Assembly: GCF_023701695.1 (NCBI RefSeq) | Contig: NZ_JAJOZC010000001.1 | Location: forward strand, 5,021,894-5,085,893 | DNA from: Streptomyces sp. RKAG290 | GTDB lineage: Bacteria > Actinomycetota > Actinomycetes > Streptomycetales > Streptomycetaceae | Length of the DNA: 64,000 nt | Reading direction: 5' to 3' | Shown: positions 35,858 to 44,448 of the stretch, piece after piece | Numbering within the stretch: position 1 is the stretch's first letter | Layout of the letters: every line of letters starts with the position of its first letter | Notes under the pieces: generated by a model | The model's database searches: none | The model's input: only the letters and a program-made list of their open reading frames with translations | What the model was told of the DNA's origin: nothing | Position numbers and translations under genes: made by a program

Positions 35858-37105
35858 TCAGTGGGCGGCGGTCACCACGGCCGCCGCGTTGAAGCCGCCG
35901 GTCCCGCGCGCCAGCACCAGGGCGGTGGCGACGGGGGTGCGGCGGGCCTCGGTGACCAGGTCGAGCGTGTCGGCTGCGACCGGGTCGGTGACGTTCACGG
36001 TCGGCGGGATCACCGCGTCCCGGATCGAGAGCAGAGCCGCCGCCAGGTCGAGCGAGGCGCCACCCGCGGAGAGCCGGCCCGTCATGGTCTTCGGAGCGGT
36101 GACCGGTACGCCGCGGGGGCCGAACAGTGCGGTCAGCGCCGCCTCCTCCTGACGGTCGAGCTGCGGCACACCGGAGGCGTCCGCGAACACGACATCCACG
36201 TCGGTCGCGCTCAACCCGGCTTCTGAGAGTGCGAGTTCGGCCGCCCTGCGCAGTCCGGGCTCGCCGCCCCGGCCGGGCGCCGGGTCGAACGTCGCCGCGT
36301 AGCCCGAGAGCTTCCCGTAGATCCGGGCGCCCCGCTCGCGGGCGGCGTCGGCGTCCTCCAGGACGAGGATCGCGCCGCCCTCCCCGGCGACGTAACCGCC
36401 GGCCGCCGAGTCGAACGGCAGGAAGGCGCGCTCCGGGTCGGCGGACCCGCTCATCCGGCCGCCGGCGAGCTGCGCGGTCCAGCCCCAGGGGCAGACCGCG
36501 CCGTCCACGCCGCCGGTGACGATGAGCTTGCTGCCCTTGCGCAGCTGGCGGCGGGCCTGGGCGACCGCGTCGAGGCCGCCGGCCTGCTCGGTGACGAGCA
36601 CCCCGCTGGGGCCGCGCAGCCCGTGCCGGATGGAGATCTGGCCGGTGTTGACGGCGTAGAACCACGCGTAGGACTGGTACGCCGAGACGTGGCTGCCGCC
36701 CTTGCTCCACAGGGCCTGGAGTTCGCGCTGGCCGAACTCGAAGCCGCCCGCCGACGCGGCGGTCACCGCGCCCGCGGAGTACGGCGGCATCTCGGCCGGG
36801 TCGGCGCCGGAGTCCTCCAGGGCCTCCTTCGCGGCGGTCAGGGCGAGGCGGGTCATGTGGTCGGTCTGCGGGAGCAGCCGGCTGGGAATGTGCTCCTGCG
36901 GGTCGAACCCGGGAACCTCCCCGGCGAGCGTCGCCGGGTAGCCGGAGGCGTCGAAGCGGGAGACCGGGCGGATGCCGCTCTCACCGGCGACGGTCGCCCG
37001 CCACCAGGCCTGCGTACCGAGGCCGTTGGGGGCGGCGACACCGATACCGGTGAACACCGCCTCGCCCGTCCGCTGTGCGGGCCGCTCCAGGAGTTCGCTC
37101 GTCAT
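35858..37105 (-). CDS. Ketosynthase beta / chain length factor
   Basis: 415-residue thiolase-fold partner of KS-alpha. The active-site Cys is replaced by Gln in VTEQAGGLDA (about residue 174), as in all type II chain length factors that decarboxylate malonyl-ACP and set chain length. Other marks are SRFDASGYPATLAGEVPGFD and the HGLRGPSGVL segment. ATG 37105 overlaps the KS-alpha stop by four bases. The chain length (probably decaketide by context) is not predictable by eye. Confidence 0.95.
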   Translation of the reverse strand: MTSELLERPAQRTGEAVFTGIGVAAPNGLGTQAWWRATVAGESGIRPVSRFDASGYPATLAGEVPGFDPQEHIPSRLLPQTDHMTRLALTAAKEALEDSGADPAEMPPYSAGAVTAASAGGFEFGQRELQALWSKGGSHVSAYQSYAWFYAVNTGQISIRHGLRGPSGVLVTEQAGGLDAVAQARRQLRKGSKLIVTGGVDGAVCPWGWTAQLAGGRMSGSADPERAFLPFDSAAGGYVAGEGGAILVLEDADAARERGARIYGKLSGYAATFDPAPGRGGEPGLRRAAELALSEAGLSATDVDVVFADASGVPQLDRQEEAALTALFGPRGVPVTAPKTMTGRLSAGGASLDLAAALLSIRDAVIPPTVNVTDPVAADTLDLVTEARRTPVATALVLARGTGGFNAAAVVTAAH

Positions 37106-38373
37106 GCCGTCTTCCTCCGCTCGGGCTTGGTGAGCACGATCGCGCTCTGGAATCCGCCGAAGCCACTGCCCACGCTCAGCACCGTGCCGATGTCGCGCGG
37201 GCGGGCGTGGACGGGTGTGTAGTCGAGGTCGCACTTGGGGTCGGCCTCGTGCAGGTTCGCCGTGGGCGGCACCATGCCGTGCTCGATGGCGAGTGCGGAC
37301 GCGGCGATCTCCAGCGAGCCGATGGCGCCCAGCGAGTGCCCGATCATCGACTTGATGGAGGACACCGGTGTCGCGTACGCGTGGTCGCCCAGGCTGCGCT
37401 TGAACGCGGCGGTCTCGTGGCGGTCGTTCTGCAGCGTGCCGGAGCCGTGCGCGTTGATGTAGTCGATGTCGGTTCCGGGGATTCCGGCCTCGGCGAGGGC
37501 GGCGCCGATCGCCTCGGCCATCTCCGCACCGTCGGCGCGCAGCCCCGTCATGTTGTACGCGTTGGAGCGCGAGGCGAAGCCGGCGATCTCGGCGTAGATG
37601 TGCGCGCCCCTGGCCACCGCCTGCTCGTACTCCTCCAGGACGAACACGGCCGAACCCTCGCCGAGGACGAAGCCGTTGCGGGATTTGTCGAAGGGCCGGG
37701 AGGCCGTCTCCGGCTCGTCGTTGCGGTTCGACGTGGCCTTGATGGCGTCGAAACAGGCGACCGAGATCGGTGAGATCGGCGCCTCGGTGGCTCCGGCGAT
37801 CATGACGTCGGCGCTGCCCTCGCGGATCAGCTCGACGGCGTGGCCGACCGAGTCGAGCCCGGAGGTGCAGCCCGTGGAGACCACCGCGGTCGGGCCCTGC
37901 GCGCCGAACTCCCAGGCCACCTCGGCCGCGAAGGAGCTGGGCACGAAGTAGTCGTAGAGGTGCGGGACGGCACGCTCGTGGTCGACGAGCCACTCGGCGC
38001 CGTTGTTGCTGACCGCCGCGTACTCGTAGTCCAGTCCGGTGGTGGCCCCGACCGCGCTGCCGATCGTCACGCCGGTGCGGAAGGGGTCGATGCCCGTCAT
38101 GTCCAGGCCACTGTCCGTGACCGCCTCACGGGCGCCCACCAGGGCGAACTGGGCGGCCCGGTCGAGCCGTCCGGCCTGCTCCTCGGTCAGCCCGGAGGCG
38201 ACCGGGTCGAAGTCGACCTCGGCGGCGATCCGCGAACGGAACGCCGAGGCGTCGAAGAGCGTGACGGCCCTGGTCGCGGTGCGTCCCTCGGTGAGCAGGG
38301 ACCAGTACTCCTTGACGCCCACACCACCGGGGGCGACCACACCGATTCCGGTCATGACTACGCGTCGGGTCAC
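37102..38373 (-). CDS. Ketosynthase alpha
   Basis: 423-residue catalytic subunit of the minimal type II PKS. Active Cys in VVSTGCTSGLD at residue 169, one His in NAHGSGTLQND near 310, and the second His in the later SSIKSMIGHSLGAIGS motif. The start is GTG 38373 behind GAGGAGG. It heads the KS-alpha/KS-beta/ACP operon; repeats at 38475-38496, inside the end of the thioesterase gene, could direct SARP activation. Confidence 0.97.
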   Translation of the reverse strand: MTRRVVMTGIGVVAPGGVGVKEYWSLLTEGRTATRAVTLFDASAFRSRIAAEVDFDPVASGLTEEQAGRLDRAAQFALVGAREAVTDSGLDMTGIDPFRTGVTIGSAVGATTGLDYEYAAVSNNGAEWLVDHERAVPHLYDYFVPSSFAAEVAWEFGAQGPTAVVSTGCTSGLDSVGHAVELIREGSADVMIAGATEAPISPISVACFDAIKATSNRNDEPETASRPFDKSRNGFVLGEGSAVFVLEEYEQAVARGAHIYAEIAGFASRSNAYNMTGLRADGAEMAEAIGAALAEAGIPGTDIDYINAHGSGTLQNDRHETAAFKRSLGDHAYATPVSSIKSMIGHSLGAIGSLEIAASALAIEHGMVPPTANLHEADPKCDLDYTPVHARPRDIGTVLSVGSGFGGFQSAIVLTKPERRKTA

Positions 38374-38433
38374 TGTGCCTCCTCGATGCGAAGGCCGTGG
38401 GGGTTCGCCCCGGGAGAATGCAGCACGGCTGCG

Positions 38434-39261
38434 TCACCTCTCTGATAGATCCGGTGTCGGCAGGAGTCTCGTCCCGCCCTCTTGACGCGCGCTCGACTCG
38501 GCCCGGTACTCCTGCTGGACCGTCTCCCGCAGCTCCAGCGCCACCTCGCGCAGCAGCTCGGGCACGACACGTTCACGTACGAAGTAGTGGCCGCCGGCCA
38601 GCGTCTGGAGGCGGAAGCGGGACACCGAGTAGTCGGCCCACTCGGCCATCTCGGTCAGCGGCGCGAGCCGGTCCTCCCGACCGGCGAGCGCCAGCAGCGG
38701 AGTGCCCACCGCCGCGTCCGCGTTGACCTGGCAGAGCGCCTCGCCCAGGCGCAGGTCGTCCCGGAGCGCCGGGATCACATGGCGCCGCCACAGCGAGCTG
38801 TCCCGGCCGGCCGCCTCGGGCGGCGCCGCCTCGAACTCGACCAGCAGGTCGAGCAGTTCGGCGTCGGGAAGGCCGGCTCCCCGCAGCAGGGGGTTGCGCA
38901 GGTGCGGCGGCGGGACGGCACCGATCACCAGGCGTACCGGCGGCAGCAGCCCGTCGTCCTCCAGGGTCCGGGTCAGCGCGTGGGCGACCAGGCCGCCGAG
39001 GCTGTGCCCGTACAGGAGGTAGGGGCGGTCCAGGAGGGGGGTGATCAGCTCCCGCAGCTCGTTCATCAGCACCGGGACGTCGGTGATCCGGTTCTCCTTG
39101 GCGCGCGGCCCGCGGCCGGGGAGCAGCACCGGCACCACCTCGGCCGCGTCGCCGAGCACCTGCTGCCAGCGGGCGAAGGCGGAGATGCCGGCCCCCGCGT
39201 GGTGGAAGCAGAACAGCCAGGGTGTCACGGGGCCGGTGCCCGCCCCGCCGGTGCGTCTCAT
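38434..39261 (-). CDS. Type II (editing) thioesterase
   Basis: 275-residue alpha/beta hydrolase of the GrsT/RifR type. It has FHHAGAGISAF (oxyanion region, ~20), the nucleophile GHSLGG (Ser ~87), LAGREDRL with the Asp, and LAGGHYF with the catalytic His. Removes aberrant acyl groups from carrier proteins; it could serve the PKS, NRPS or decoration ACP. ATG 39261 overlaps the cyclase stop by four bases. Confidence 0.88.
   Translation of the reverse strand: MRRTGGAGTGPVTPWLFCFHHAGAGISAFARWQQVLGDAAEVVPVLLPGRGPRAKENRITDVPVLMNELRELITPLLDRPYLLYGHSLGGLVAHALTRTLEDDGLLPPVRLVIGAVPPPHLRNPLLRGAGLPDAELLDLLVEFEAAPPEAAGRDSSLWRRHVIPALRDDLRLGEALCQVNADAAVGTPLLALAGREDRLAPLTEMAEWADYSVSRFRLQTLAGGHYFVRERVVPELLREVALELRETVQQEYRAESSARQEGGTRLLPTPDLSER
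38475..38496 (-). promoter_or_regulatory. SARP-like repeat pair upstream of KS-alpha
   Basis: On the minus strand TCGAGCGCGCG (38496 to 38486) is followed at 11 bp by TCAAGAGGGCG (38485 to 38475). It lies 102-123 bases upstream of KS-alpha and inside the thioesterase reading frame, which is therefore dual-use sequence. Confidence 0.45.
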
Positions 39262-40028
39262 TCGTCGATCAGGGCGACCGCCCGGGTCCAGCCCGCCCCC
39301 GCGCCGGCGATCTTCACGGGGAAGCAGGAGACCCGGAAGCCGTGCGTGGGCAGGGTGTCCAGCTGGGTGAGCCGCTCCACCTGGCAGTACTCGCGGCGCC
39401 GGCCCGCGAAGTGCGAGGGCCACAGCACCGCACGGTCGCCGGTCTCCTGGAAGGTGCGGATCATGTGCCCGAAGGGGGCGTCCAGGCTCCAGGCGTCGGT
39501 GCCGATCACGCGCACCCCCAGGTCCAGGAGGTGGTCGGTGGCCGGGCCGTCGAGCCCCGCGAAGTCGGTGAAGTAGCGCGGGGTGCCCGCGTGCCGGGAC
39601 GCGCCGGTGTGCAGCATCACGATGTCGAGTGGCTGCGGCACGTAACCGATCGCCGCGATCTGCTTCTCGATCCGCTCCACCCCGATGGTGCCGGTGCCGA
39701 CGTCGCTCACGTCCAGGACGCAGGCCGGGCGCAGGAACCAGTCGAGCGGCATCTCGTCGATGTGCCGGGGCCGCCCGTACTCGCCCACGGAGCCGTAGTG
39801 CGACGGCGCGTCCACATGGGTGCCGGTGTGGCTGGTGAGCGTGAGGGTGTCCAGGGACAGCAGCTCACCGCCCGGCAGGTCGGCCGGGTCGAAGTCCAGG
39901 CCGAAGTGCTCCTTCATCTCGGCCGCCATGTGCCGGGCACCCTCGGCCGGCGTCATGATCTCGTGGACGATCGGATCCGGCTCCCAGCCCGACGCGTCAA
40001 CGGGCGACGAAAGATCGATGACTCGCAA
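39258..40028 (-). CDS. PF04199-type polyketide cyclase (MtmY/OxyN-like)
   Basis: 256-residue metal-dependent cyclase/kynurenine-formamidase-like protein. The hallmark LTSHTGTHVDAPSHY (residues ~64-78) supplies the metal ligands. In aureolic and tetracycline pathways members of this family close the later rings, together with the MtmL/OxyH ligase. Finding both here supports a linear tetracyclic product. Starts at 40028 and is coupled to the thioesterase downstream. Confidence 0.82.
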   Translation of the reverse strand: MRVIDLSSPVDASGWEPDPIVHEIMTPAEGARHMAAEMKEHFGLDFDPADLPGGELLSLDTLTLTSHTGTHVDAPSHYGSVGEYGRPRHIDEMPLDWFLRPACVLDVSDVGTGTIGVERIEKQIAAIGYVPQPLDIVMLHTGASRHAGTPRYFTDFAGLDGPATDHLLDLGVRVIGTDAWSLDAPFGHMIRTFQETGDRAVLWPSHFAGRRREYCQVERLTQLDTLPTHGFRVSCFPVKIAGAGAGWTRAVALIDE

Positions 40029-40109
40029 GGTAACCCCCAGGGTCGTTGGCGAAGATCGCAGGACACTGTGCGGTTCTCACCTGGAGGCCGGATGGAGCCC
40101 CGCACGCGC

Positions 40110-40142
40110 CGGACCCCGCCCTGTGGGGAAGGGCGGGGTCCG
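40110..40142 (-). terminator. Terminator of the SARP gene
   Basis: A perfect 13-bp stem (40110-40122 with 40130-40142) and a 7-base loop, 35 bases after the SARP stop. Confidence 0.85.
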
Positions 40143-40176
40143 TACGGGCGGGTGCGCTCGGCTGCTCTGCCTGCGC

Positions 40177-40995
40177 TCAGGCGGCGAAGAGGTCGAGCAC
40201 CGGGCGGCGGCCGGCCTGGTGGGAGTCGAGTGCCGGGTCGGCGGCCAGGACCGCGTGGTGCAGGTGCTGCAGCCGCGCGGAGGGGTCGAGCCCGAGCCCG
40301 TCGGCGAGCTCGCGCCGCAGGTTCTGGTAGACGTCCAGCGCCTGCCACTGCCGTCCCGACCGGTACAGCGCCACCATGCACTGCGCGTGCAGCCCCTCGT
40401 GCATGGGGTGACGGGCCGTCAGGGAGGTGAGTTCGGCCAGTAGCTGCATGTGGCGCCCGAGCCGCAGATCGGAGTCGATCCGCTGCTCCAGCACCCCCAG
40501 CCTGCTCTCCTCCAGCCGCACCAGCTCGATCTCCAGCAGCGGGCCGAGCCGCACGTCGACCAGCGCCGGACCGCGCCACATGCCGAGGGCCTCGCGGTAC
40601 AGCGCGGCCGCCGTCTCGTCGTCGCCGCTCTCGCCGGCGCTGCGGCCGGTGGCGGCCAGGCGGTCGTACTCGTGCACGTCCACCGCGCCGGGAATGACCT
40701 CCAGCAGATAGCCGCCGTGCCGCGTGGCCAGCACCTCACGCGCGGTGTACGGGCTGTCCGGCCCGAGCGCATGCGTGATCAGCCGGCGCAGCTGCAGGAT
40801 GTACGTCTGCAGCGTGGTGAGCGCGCTGCGGGGCATGTCCGCCCCCCAGATCTCCTCCATCAGCGTGGGCACGGGCATGACCTGGTTGGCATAGACGGAC
40901 AGCAGAGCCAGAATCTGCCGGGGCTTGCCGGCACTCGGGACCACCGACGTGCCGCCCGACTCGGCCACGAGCGGGCCGAGAACCTTGATCTCCAT
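40177..40995 (-). CDS. SARP family transcriptional activator
   Basis: 272-residue cluster activator. N-terminal winged-helix (KVLGPLVAESGG, AGKPRQILALL, ALTTLQTYILQLRRLI), then the bacterial transcriptional activation domain (EYDRLAATGRSAGESGDDE to YQNLRRELADGLGLDPSARL, residues ~115-255). No ATPase or TPR extension, so a small ActII-Orf4/RedD-type SARP. ATG 40995 has GGAGGAA. It very likely binds the 11-bp repeat arrays at 8428, 20438, 24653, 34797 and 38475. The gene is divergent from the YcaO block. Confidence 0.93.
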   Translation of the reverse strand: MEIKVLGPLVAESGGTSVVPSAGKPRQILALLSVYANQVMPVPTLMEEIWGADMPRSALTTLQTYILQLRRLITHALGPDSPYTAREVLATRHGGYLLEVIPGAVDVHEYDRLAATGRSAGESGDDETAAALYREALGMWRGPALVDVRLGPLLEIELVRLEESRLGVLEQRIDSDLRLGRHMQLLAELTSLTARHPMHEGLHAQCMVALYRSGRQWQALDVYQNLRRELADGLGLDPSARLQHLHHAVLAADPALDSHQAGRRPVLDLFAA

Positions 40996-41135
40996 GGGGA
41001 TTCCTCCGTTGGATACGCCGGACGACCCGATGCTTCGGACCCGGCTTCCATCACCCTCAGAACCTCTCAGCCGCCCCGGAATCACGGCAGTGCCGGGCTA
41101 CCGAACCCGGCATGGGGCTTTCCCGGTCACAGGTG

Positions 41136-41146
41136 TGAAAGTTTCA
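41136..41146. promoter_or_regulatory. Palindrome in the SARP/YcaO divergent region
   Basis: The 276-base gap between the SARP gene and the YcaO block holds an AT-rich 11-bp palindrome, TGAAAGTTTCA, unusual in this GC-rich DNA. It may be an operator. I see no other gene in the gap. Confidence 0.35.
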
Positions 41147-41272
41147 TGTGCATCCCGTGACGGCGGCACTGGGGCGGAAACCGCGGACCGGGCAGAGTTC
41201 TGGTCATCGGCCCCGACCGGGAGCCGAGCGCCGAAGGTCAACGGCCCATCAGTTCGAAAATCGGGGATGACG

Positions 41273-41421
41273 ATGAACACGAACAGCAGCCTTGCCGCGT
41301 CCGGCCACGACGACCTCGTGATCGAGGAGTTCGGCCGCTACCTGGCCACGGCCCAGGCGCCGCAGGTGTGCCTCGGCTCGCACATCGCCCCCGGCCCCTC
41401 GCCGCCGCCGACCTCGCCTGA
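41273..41421 (+). CDS. Small peptide upstream of YcaO (candidate precursor), apparent frameshift
   Basis: About 49 residues if a base missing from the CCCCC run 41388-41392 is restored. The stop then overlaps the YcaO start as TGATG, an arrangement typical of coupled genes. Without correction the frame reads on to 41491 as low-complexity sequence. The N-terminal half is acidic/amphipathic (DDLVIEEFGRYLATA) and would suit a leader. The C-terminal part has one Cys and one Ser (VCLGSHIAPRP). A YcaO substrate is plausible, but the family is unrecognised. ATG 41273 has GGGG six bases upstream. Confidence 0.4.
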
Positions 41422-43700
41422 TGGGGGACGTCCGTACCGCCCCTCTCCTGGGGTTCAAGCCGCACCTGCGGGTCGAGCAGGTGCCCGGTGAAGCGGTGTA
41501 CCTGATCTCGGACCAGCGGGTCACCGCCCTGCACGGCGAGCAGATAGCCCACCTCGCCCCCCTCCTCGACGGAACCCGCCACCTGGAGCGCATCGCCCAG
41601 GACGCGGCGGCCGTACTCCCCGCCAAGCAGGCCGGCCGGCTCGTGTCCCGGCTGGCCGGGGCCGGGCTGCTGTCCGGCCGGGAGCTGCGGACGACGCCGC
41701 AGGAGTCCGCCGCGCAGGCGTACTGGGAAGCGGCCGGTATGGACGGCACCGAAGCGCTCGACTCCGCGGCGCGGCAGACCGTTTCGGCCCTCGTGGTCGG
41801 CCGCGGCGACATCGCCGAACTGGCCGGGTGCCTGACCGCCGCCGGGCTCGCCGTGCCCCCGGCCGGTGCGGCGGAGCCGGCGGCGCTCACGGTGGTCCTC
41901 TGCGACGACTACCTCGACCCGGCTCTGGCCGGCCTCGACGCCGGATTCCGGGCGGCCGGCCGCCGCTGGCTCCCGGTGAAGACCGAGGGCACCGAGCTGT
42001 GGACCGGCCCGTTCCTCGGCGACAGGGACGGACCCTGCTGGTCCTGCCTGACCGAGCGGCTCTGGCGGACCCGGCCGGTGGAGGCACACGTCCAGCGGAT
42101 GCTCGGCCGCTCCGGCCCGGTGCCGCGGCCCTCCTGCACACTTCCCGCCGCCCGCCTCGCCGGACTCCAGCTGGTGGCTCTGGAAGCAGCCAAGTGGCTC
42201 TCCGGATACCGCCACCCGAGCCAGCTGGCGCTGCGCACGGTGGACAGCCTCACCCTGGACGGCGGGCTCCATCCGGTACGCCGCCGCCCCCAGTGCCCCA
42301 CCTGCGGCGAACCCGGCATGACCGCGGCCCAGGTCGAGGCGCCGGTGGTGCTGCGCTCCAGGATGAAGCGTGACACCGCAGGCAACGGCCACCGGAGCCT
42401 CACGCCGGAGCAGCTGCTCGACCGGTACGGCCACCTCGTGGACCCGGTCACCGGCCTGGTCCGCTCGGTCACCCGCTACCCGTGCGGCCCCGAGTTCTTC
42501 AACTCCTTCTCCGCAGGCTTCAACCCGGCCGTCGGGGCGCAGGGCATCCGAGAGATACGCGGCGGACTGCGGGCCTCCTGCGGCGGCAAGGGCGCCACCG
42601 AGATCCAGGCCAGGGTCAGCGCGCTCGCCGAGGCGCTGGAGCGGCACTCCGGTCACTTCGCGGGCGGCGAGGCCACCGTGCGCGGCAGTTACCGGACGCT
42701 GGCCGGCCGGGCGGTCCACCCCGACACCGTGCAGCTCTACGACCCGCGGCAGTTCGCCGGCCGGGACGGATGGAACACCTCGCACGGCCCGTTCCAGCAC
42801 GTCTGCGACCCCTTCGACGAGGGCGCGGACACCGACTGGACCCCCGTGTGGTCGCTGACCGAGCAGCGCCAGAAGCTGCTGCCCACCGCCCTGATGTACT
42901 ACGGCGTCGACCAGCCGGCCGGCCGCTGCTCCTGCCTCGCCAGCTCCAACGGCACCGCCGCCGGAGGCACACTGGAGGACGCGGTGCTGCAGGGCTTCCT
43001 CGAACTCGTCGAACGCGACGCGCTCGCACTGTGGTGGTACAACCGCACGCGGCACCCCGCGGTGGACCTCGACGCGTTCGACGACCCGTGGATCACCGAA
43101 CTGCGCCGGGTGCACGCGTCGTTGAACCGTGAGGTCTGGGTGCTCGACCTCACCTCGGACCTCGGCATCCCGGTGATGGCCGCGCTGTCCCGGCGCACCG
43201 ACGGCGACGCGCAGGACATCATGCTCGGCTTCGGTGCGCACCACGACCCGGCGATCGCACTGCGCCGCGCCCTGACCGAGCTCAACCAGATGATGCCGCA
43301 CGTGGTGGCGCCGGACGGCGGCGTCAGCCGCGCGGTCGCCGAGGACCCCGACGTACGCGAGTGGCTGCGTACGGCGACGGTCGCCGGGCACCCGTATCTG
43401 TTGCCGGCCGACTGCGAGTCGACCGGGCCCGGTACGCATCCCTACACTCCGCACGACGACCTGTACGAGGACATCGATGCGGCCGTGGAGCTCCTGCGGG
43501 CCAAGGGGATGGAACTGCTCGTCCTTGACCAGACCCGGCCGGACGTGGGGCTGCCGGTGGTGAAGGTGGTGGTGCCCGGACTCAGACCGCACTGGGCCCG
43601 CTACGCCCCCGGACGGCTCTTCGACGTCCCGGTGGAGCTGGGCAGACTGGCCGCGCCGACCCGCTACGAGGACCTCAATCCCGTGCCCCTGTTCCTCTGA
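41421..43700 (+). CDS. Fused E1-like/YcaO cyclodehydratase
   Basis: 759 residues. The N-terminal part (1-300) is the E1-like/Ocin-ThiF domain with a leader-binding region. It contains Zn-type cysteines CWSC (206, 209) and CPTC (292, 295). The C-terminal part is YcaO, with the ATP-binding signature GATEIQARVSALAEALERHSG (~391-411, quoted in part: SALAEALERHSG), LVERDALALWW, and a PxP-type end, NPVPLFL. These enzymes phosphorylate peptide amides and convert Cys, Ser or Thr to azolines. It needs a peptide substrate, and the small gene upstream is the only obvious candidate. No such enzyme is expected in type II PKS pathways. The frame is intact. Confidence 0.9.
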   Translation: MGDVRTAPLLGFKPHLRVEQVPGEAVYLISDQRVTALHGEQIAHLAPLLDGTRHLERIAQDAAAVLPAKQAGRLVSRLAGAGLLSGRELRTTPQESAAQAYWEAAGMDGTEALDSAARQTVSALVVGRGDIAELAGCLTAAGLAVPPAGAAEPAALTVVLCDDYLDPALAGLDAGFRAAGRRWLPVKTEGTELWTGPFLGDRDGPCWSCLTERLWRTRPVEAHVQRMLGRSGPVPRPSCTLPAARLAGLQLVALEAAKWLSGYRHPSQLALRTVDSLTLDGGLHPVRRRPQCPTCGEPGMTAAQVEAPVVLRSRMKRDTAGNGHRSLTPEQLLDRYGHLVDPVTGLVRSVTRYPCGPEFFNSFSAGFNPAVGAQGIREIRGGLRASCGGKGATEIQARVSALAEALERHSGHFAGGEATVRGSYRTLAGRAVHPDTVQLYDPRQFAGRDGWNTSHGPFQHVCDPFDEGADTDWTPVWSLTEQRQKLLPTALMYYGVDQPAGRCSCLASSNGTAAGGTLEDAVLQGFLELVERDALALWWYNRTRHPAVDLDAFDDPWITELRRVHASLNREVWVLDLTSDLGIPVMAALSRRTDGDAQDIMLGFGAHHDPAIALRRALTELNQMMPHVVAPDGGVSRAVAEDPDVREWLRTATVAGHPYLLPADCESTGPGTHPYTPHDDLYEDIDAAVELLRAKGMELLVLDQTRPDVGLPVVKVVVPGLRPHWARYAPGRLFDVPVELGRLAAPTRYEDLNPVPLFL

Positions 43701-43749
43701 ACGACAAGGTGGCACGCACACCGAGCCCGGCTCGCGGAAGGACCCATTC

Positions 43750-44393
43750 ATGCGCATCGACCGCCTCGCGGCTCTGGAACTCGGCGAGTTCTGGTCCCTG
43801 AGTGAGAACGTCACCGTCCGGGCGGGCAGGACCGTCGTGCTGAGCGCCCCCTGGGGGAACTGGCCCTGGAACAGCCGGGCACGCTCCTTCGGGAAGCGCT
43901 GCAGCGGATGCAGCTCGGCGCGGTCTCGCTGGGCAATGTGGTGCCCGGATTCCCCGGCTACGACGTGCCCGAGAGCGAATGGAACGAGGCCTCGCGCGAG
44001 CTGATCGGCGCACTCGACGGCTTCCAGCACCTGATCGCACGGCACTTGGCGATCGGCGCCTCGCCGGTGCTGAGCGTGGTGCCCCAGTCGCCGCGCGCCA
44101 GGTTCCACCCGCCCGCGGTGCCGCCCGGCGAGGAACTCTGGCTACCGGACCGGGTGATCCGGCACGAGCCGGACGCCGATCCTGTCATCGGCTACGAGGG
44201 TTCGCTCCACCGCGTCGAACTGCACGGCCCCGACGCGGCGCGCCTGCTCGCGCACCTGCGGTCCCGGCCCGGAGCCCCCGCGCCGTCGCACGCGGAGCCG
44301 TTGCCGGAGCCGGTCGTCAGGGCCGCCCGCGCGTACACGGCCGCCGCCGGAATGTTCACCGCGCCCGATCCGCGGCCGGCGGACGGAAGATAG
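43750..44393 (+). CDS. YcaO-associated protein resembling the N-terminal part of a SagB-type dehydrogenase; frameshifted
   Basis: About 214 residues once a base is restored in the GGGGG run 43853-43857. Features: EFWSLSENVTVRAG, then SAPWGGELALEQPG, LREALQRMQLGAVSLGNV, and a Pro-rich end. This resembles the helical N-terminal region that precedes the nitroreductase domain in thiopeptide/azole dehydrogenases (my recollection of that family, not verified). The FMN-binding nitroreductase domain itself is missing. It may be a truncated dehydrogenase or an accessory/docking protein. Starts at ATG 43750, 49 bases after the YcaO gene, so co-transcribed. Confidence 0.5.
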
Positions 44394-44448
44394 TCCGCGC
44401 AGGAACTACAGATTCGAAAGCGGAGTTACCTATGATCTGCACCGGGGC

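Noticed and set aside
41136..41146. The TGAAAGTTTCA palindrome as a gamma-butyrolactone receptor (ARE) site
   Set aside because: It lacks the ARE consensus and the right size; kept only as an unassigned palindrome.
41421..43700. A thiopeptide cluster around YcaO
   Set aside because: There are no lantibiotic-type dehydratases, no [4+2] cyclase, no second radical-SAM or dehydrogenase domain, and no Cys/Ser-rich precursor near it.
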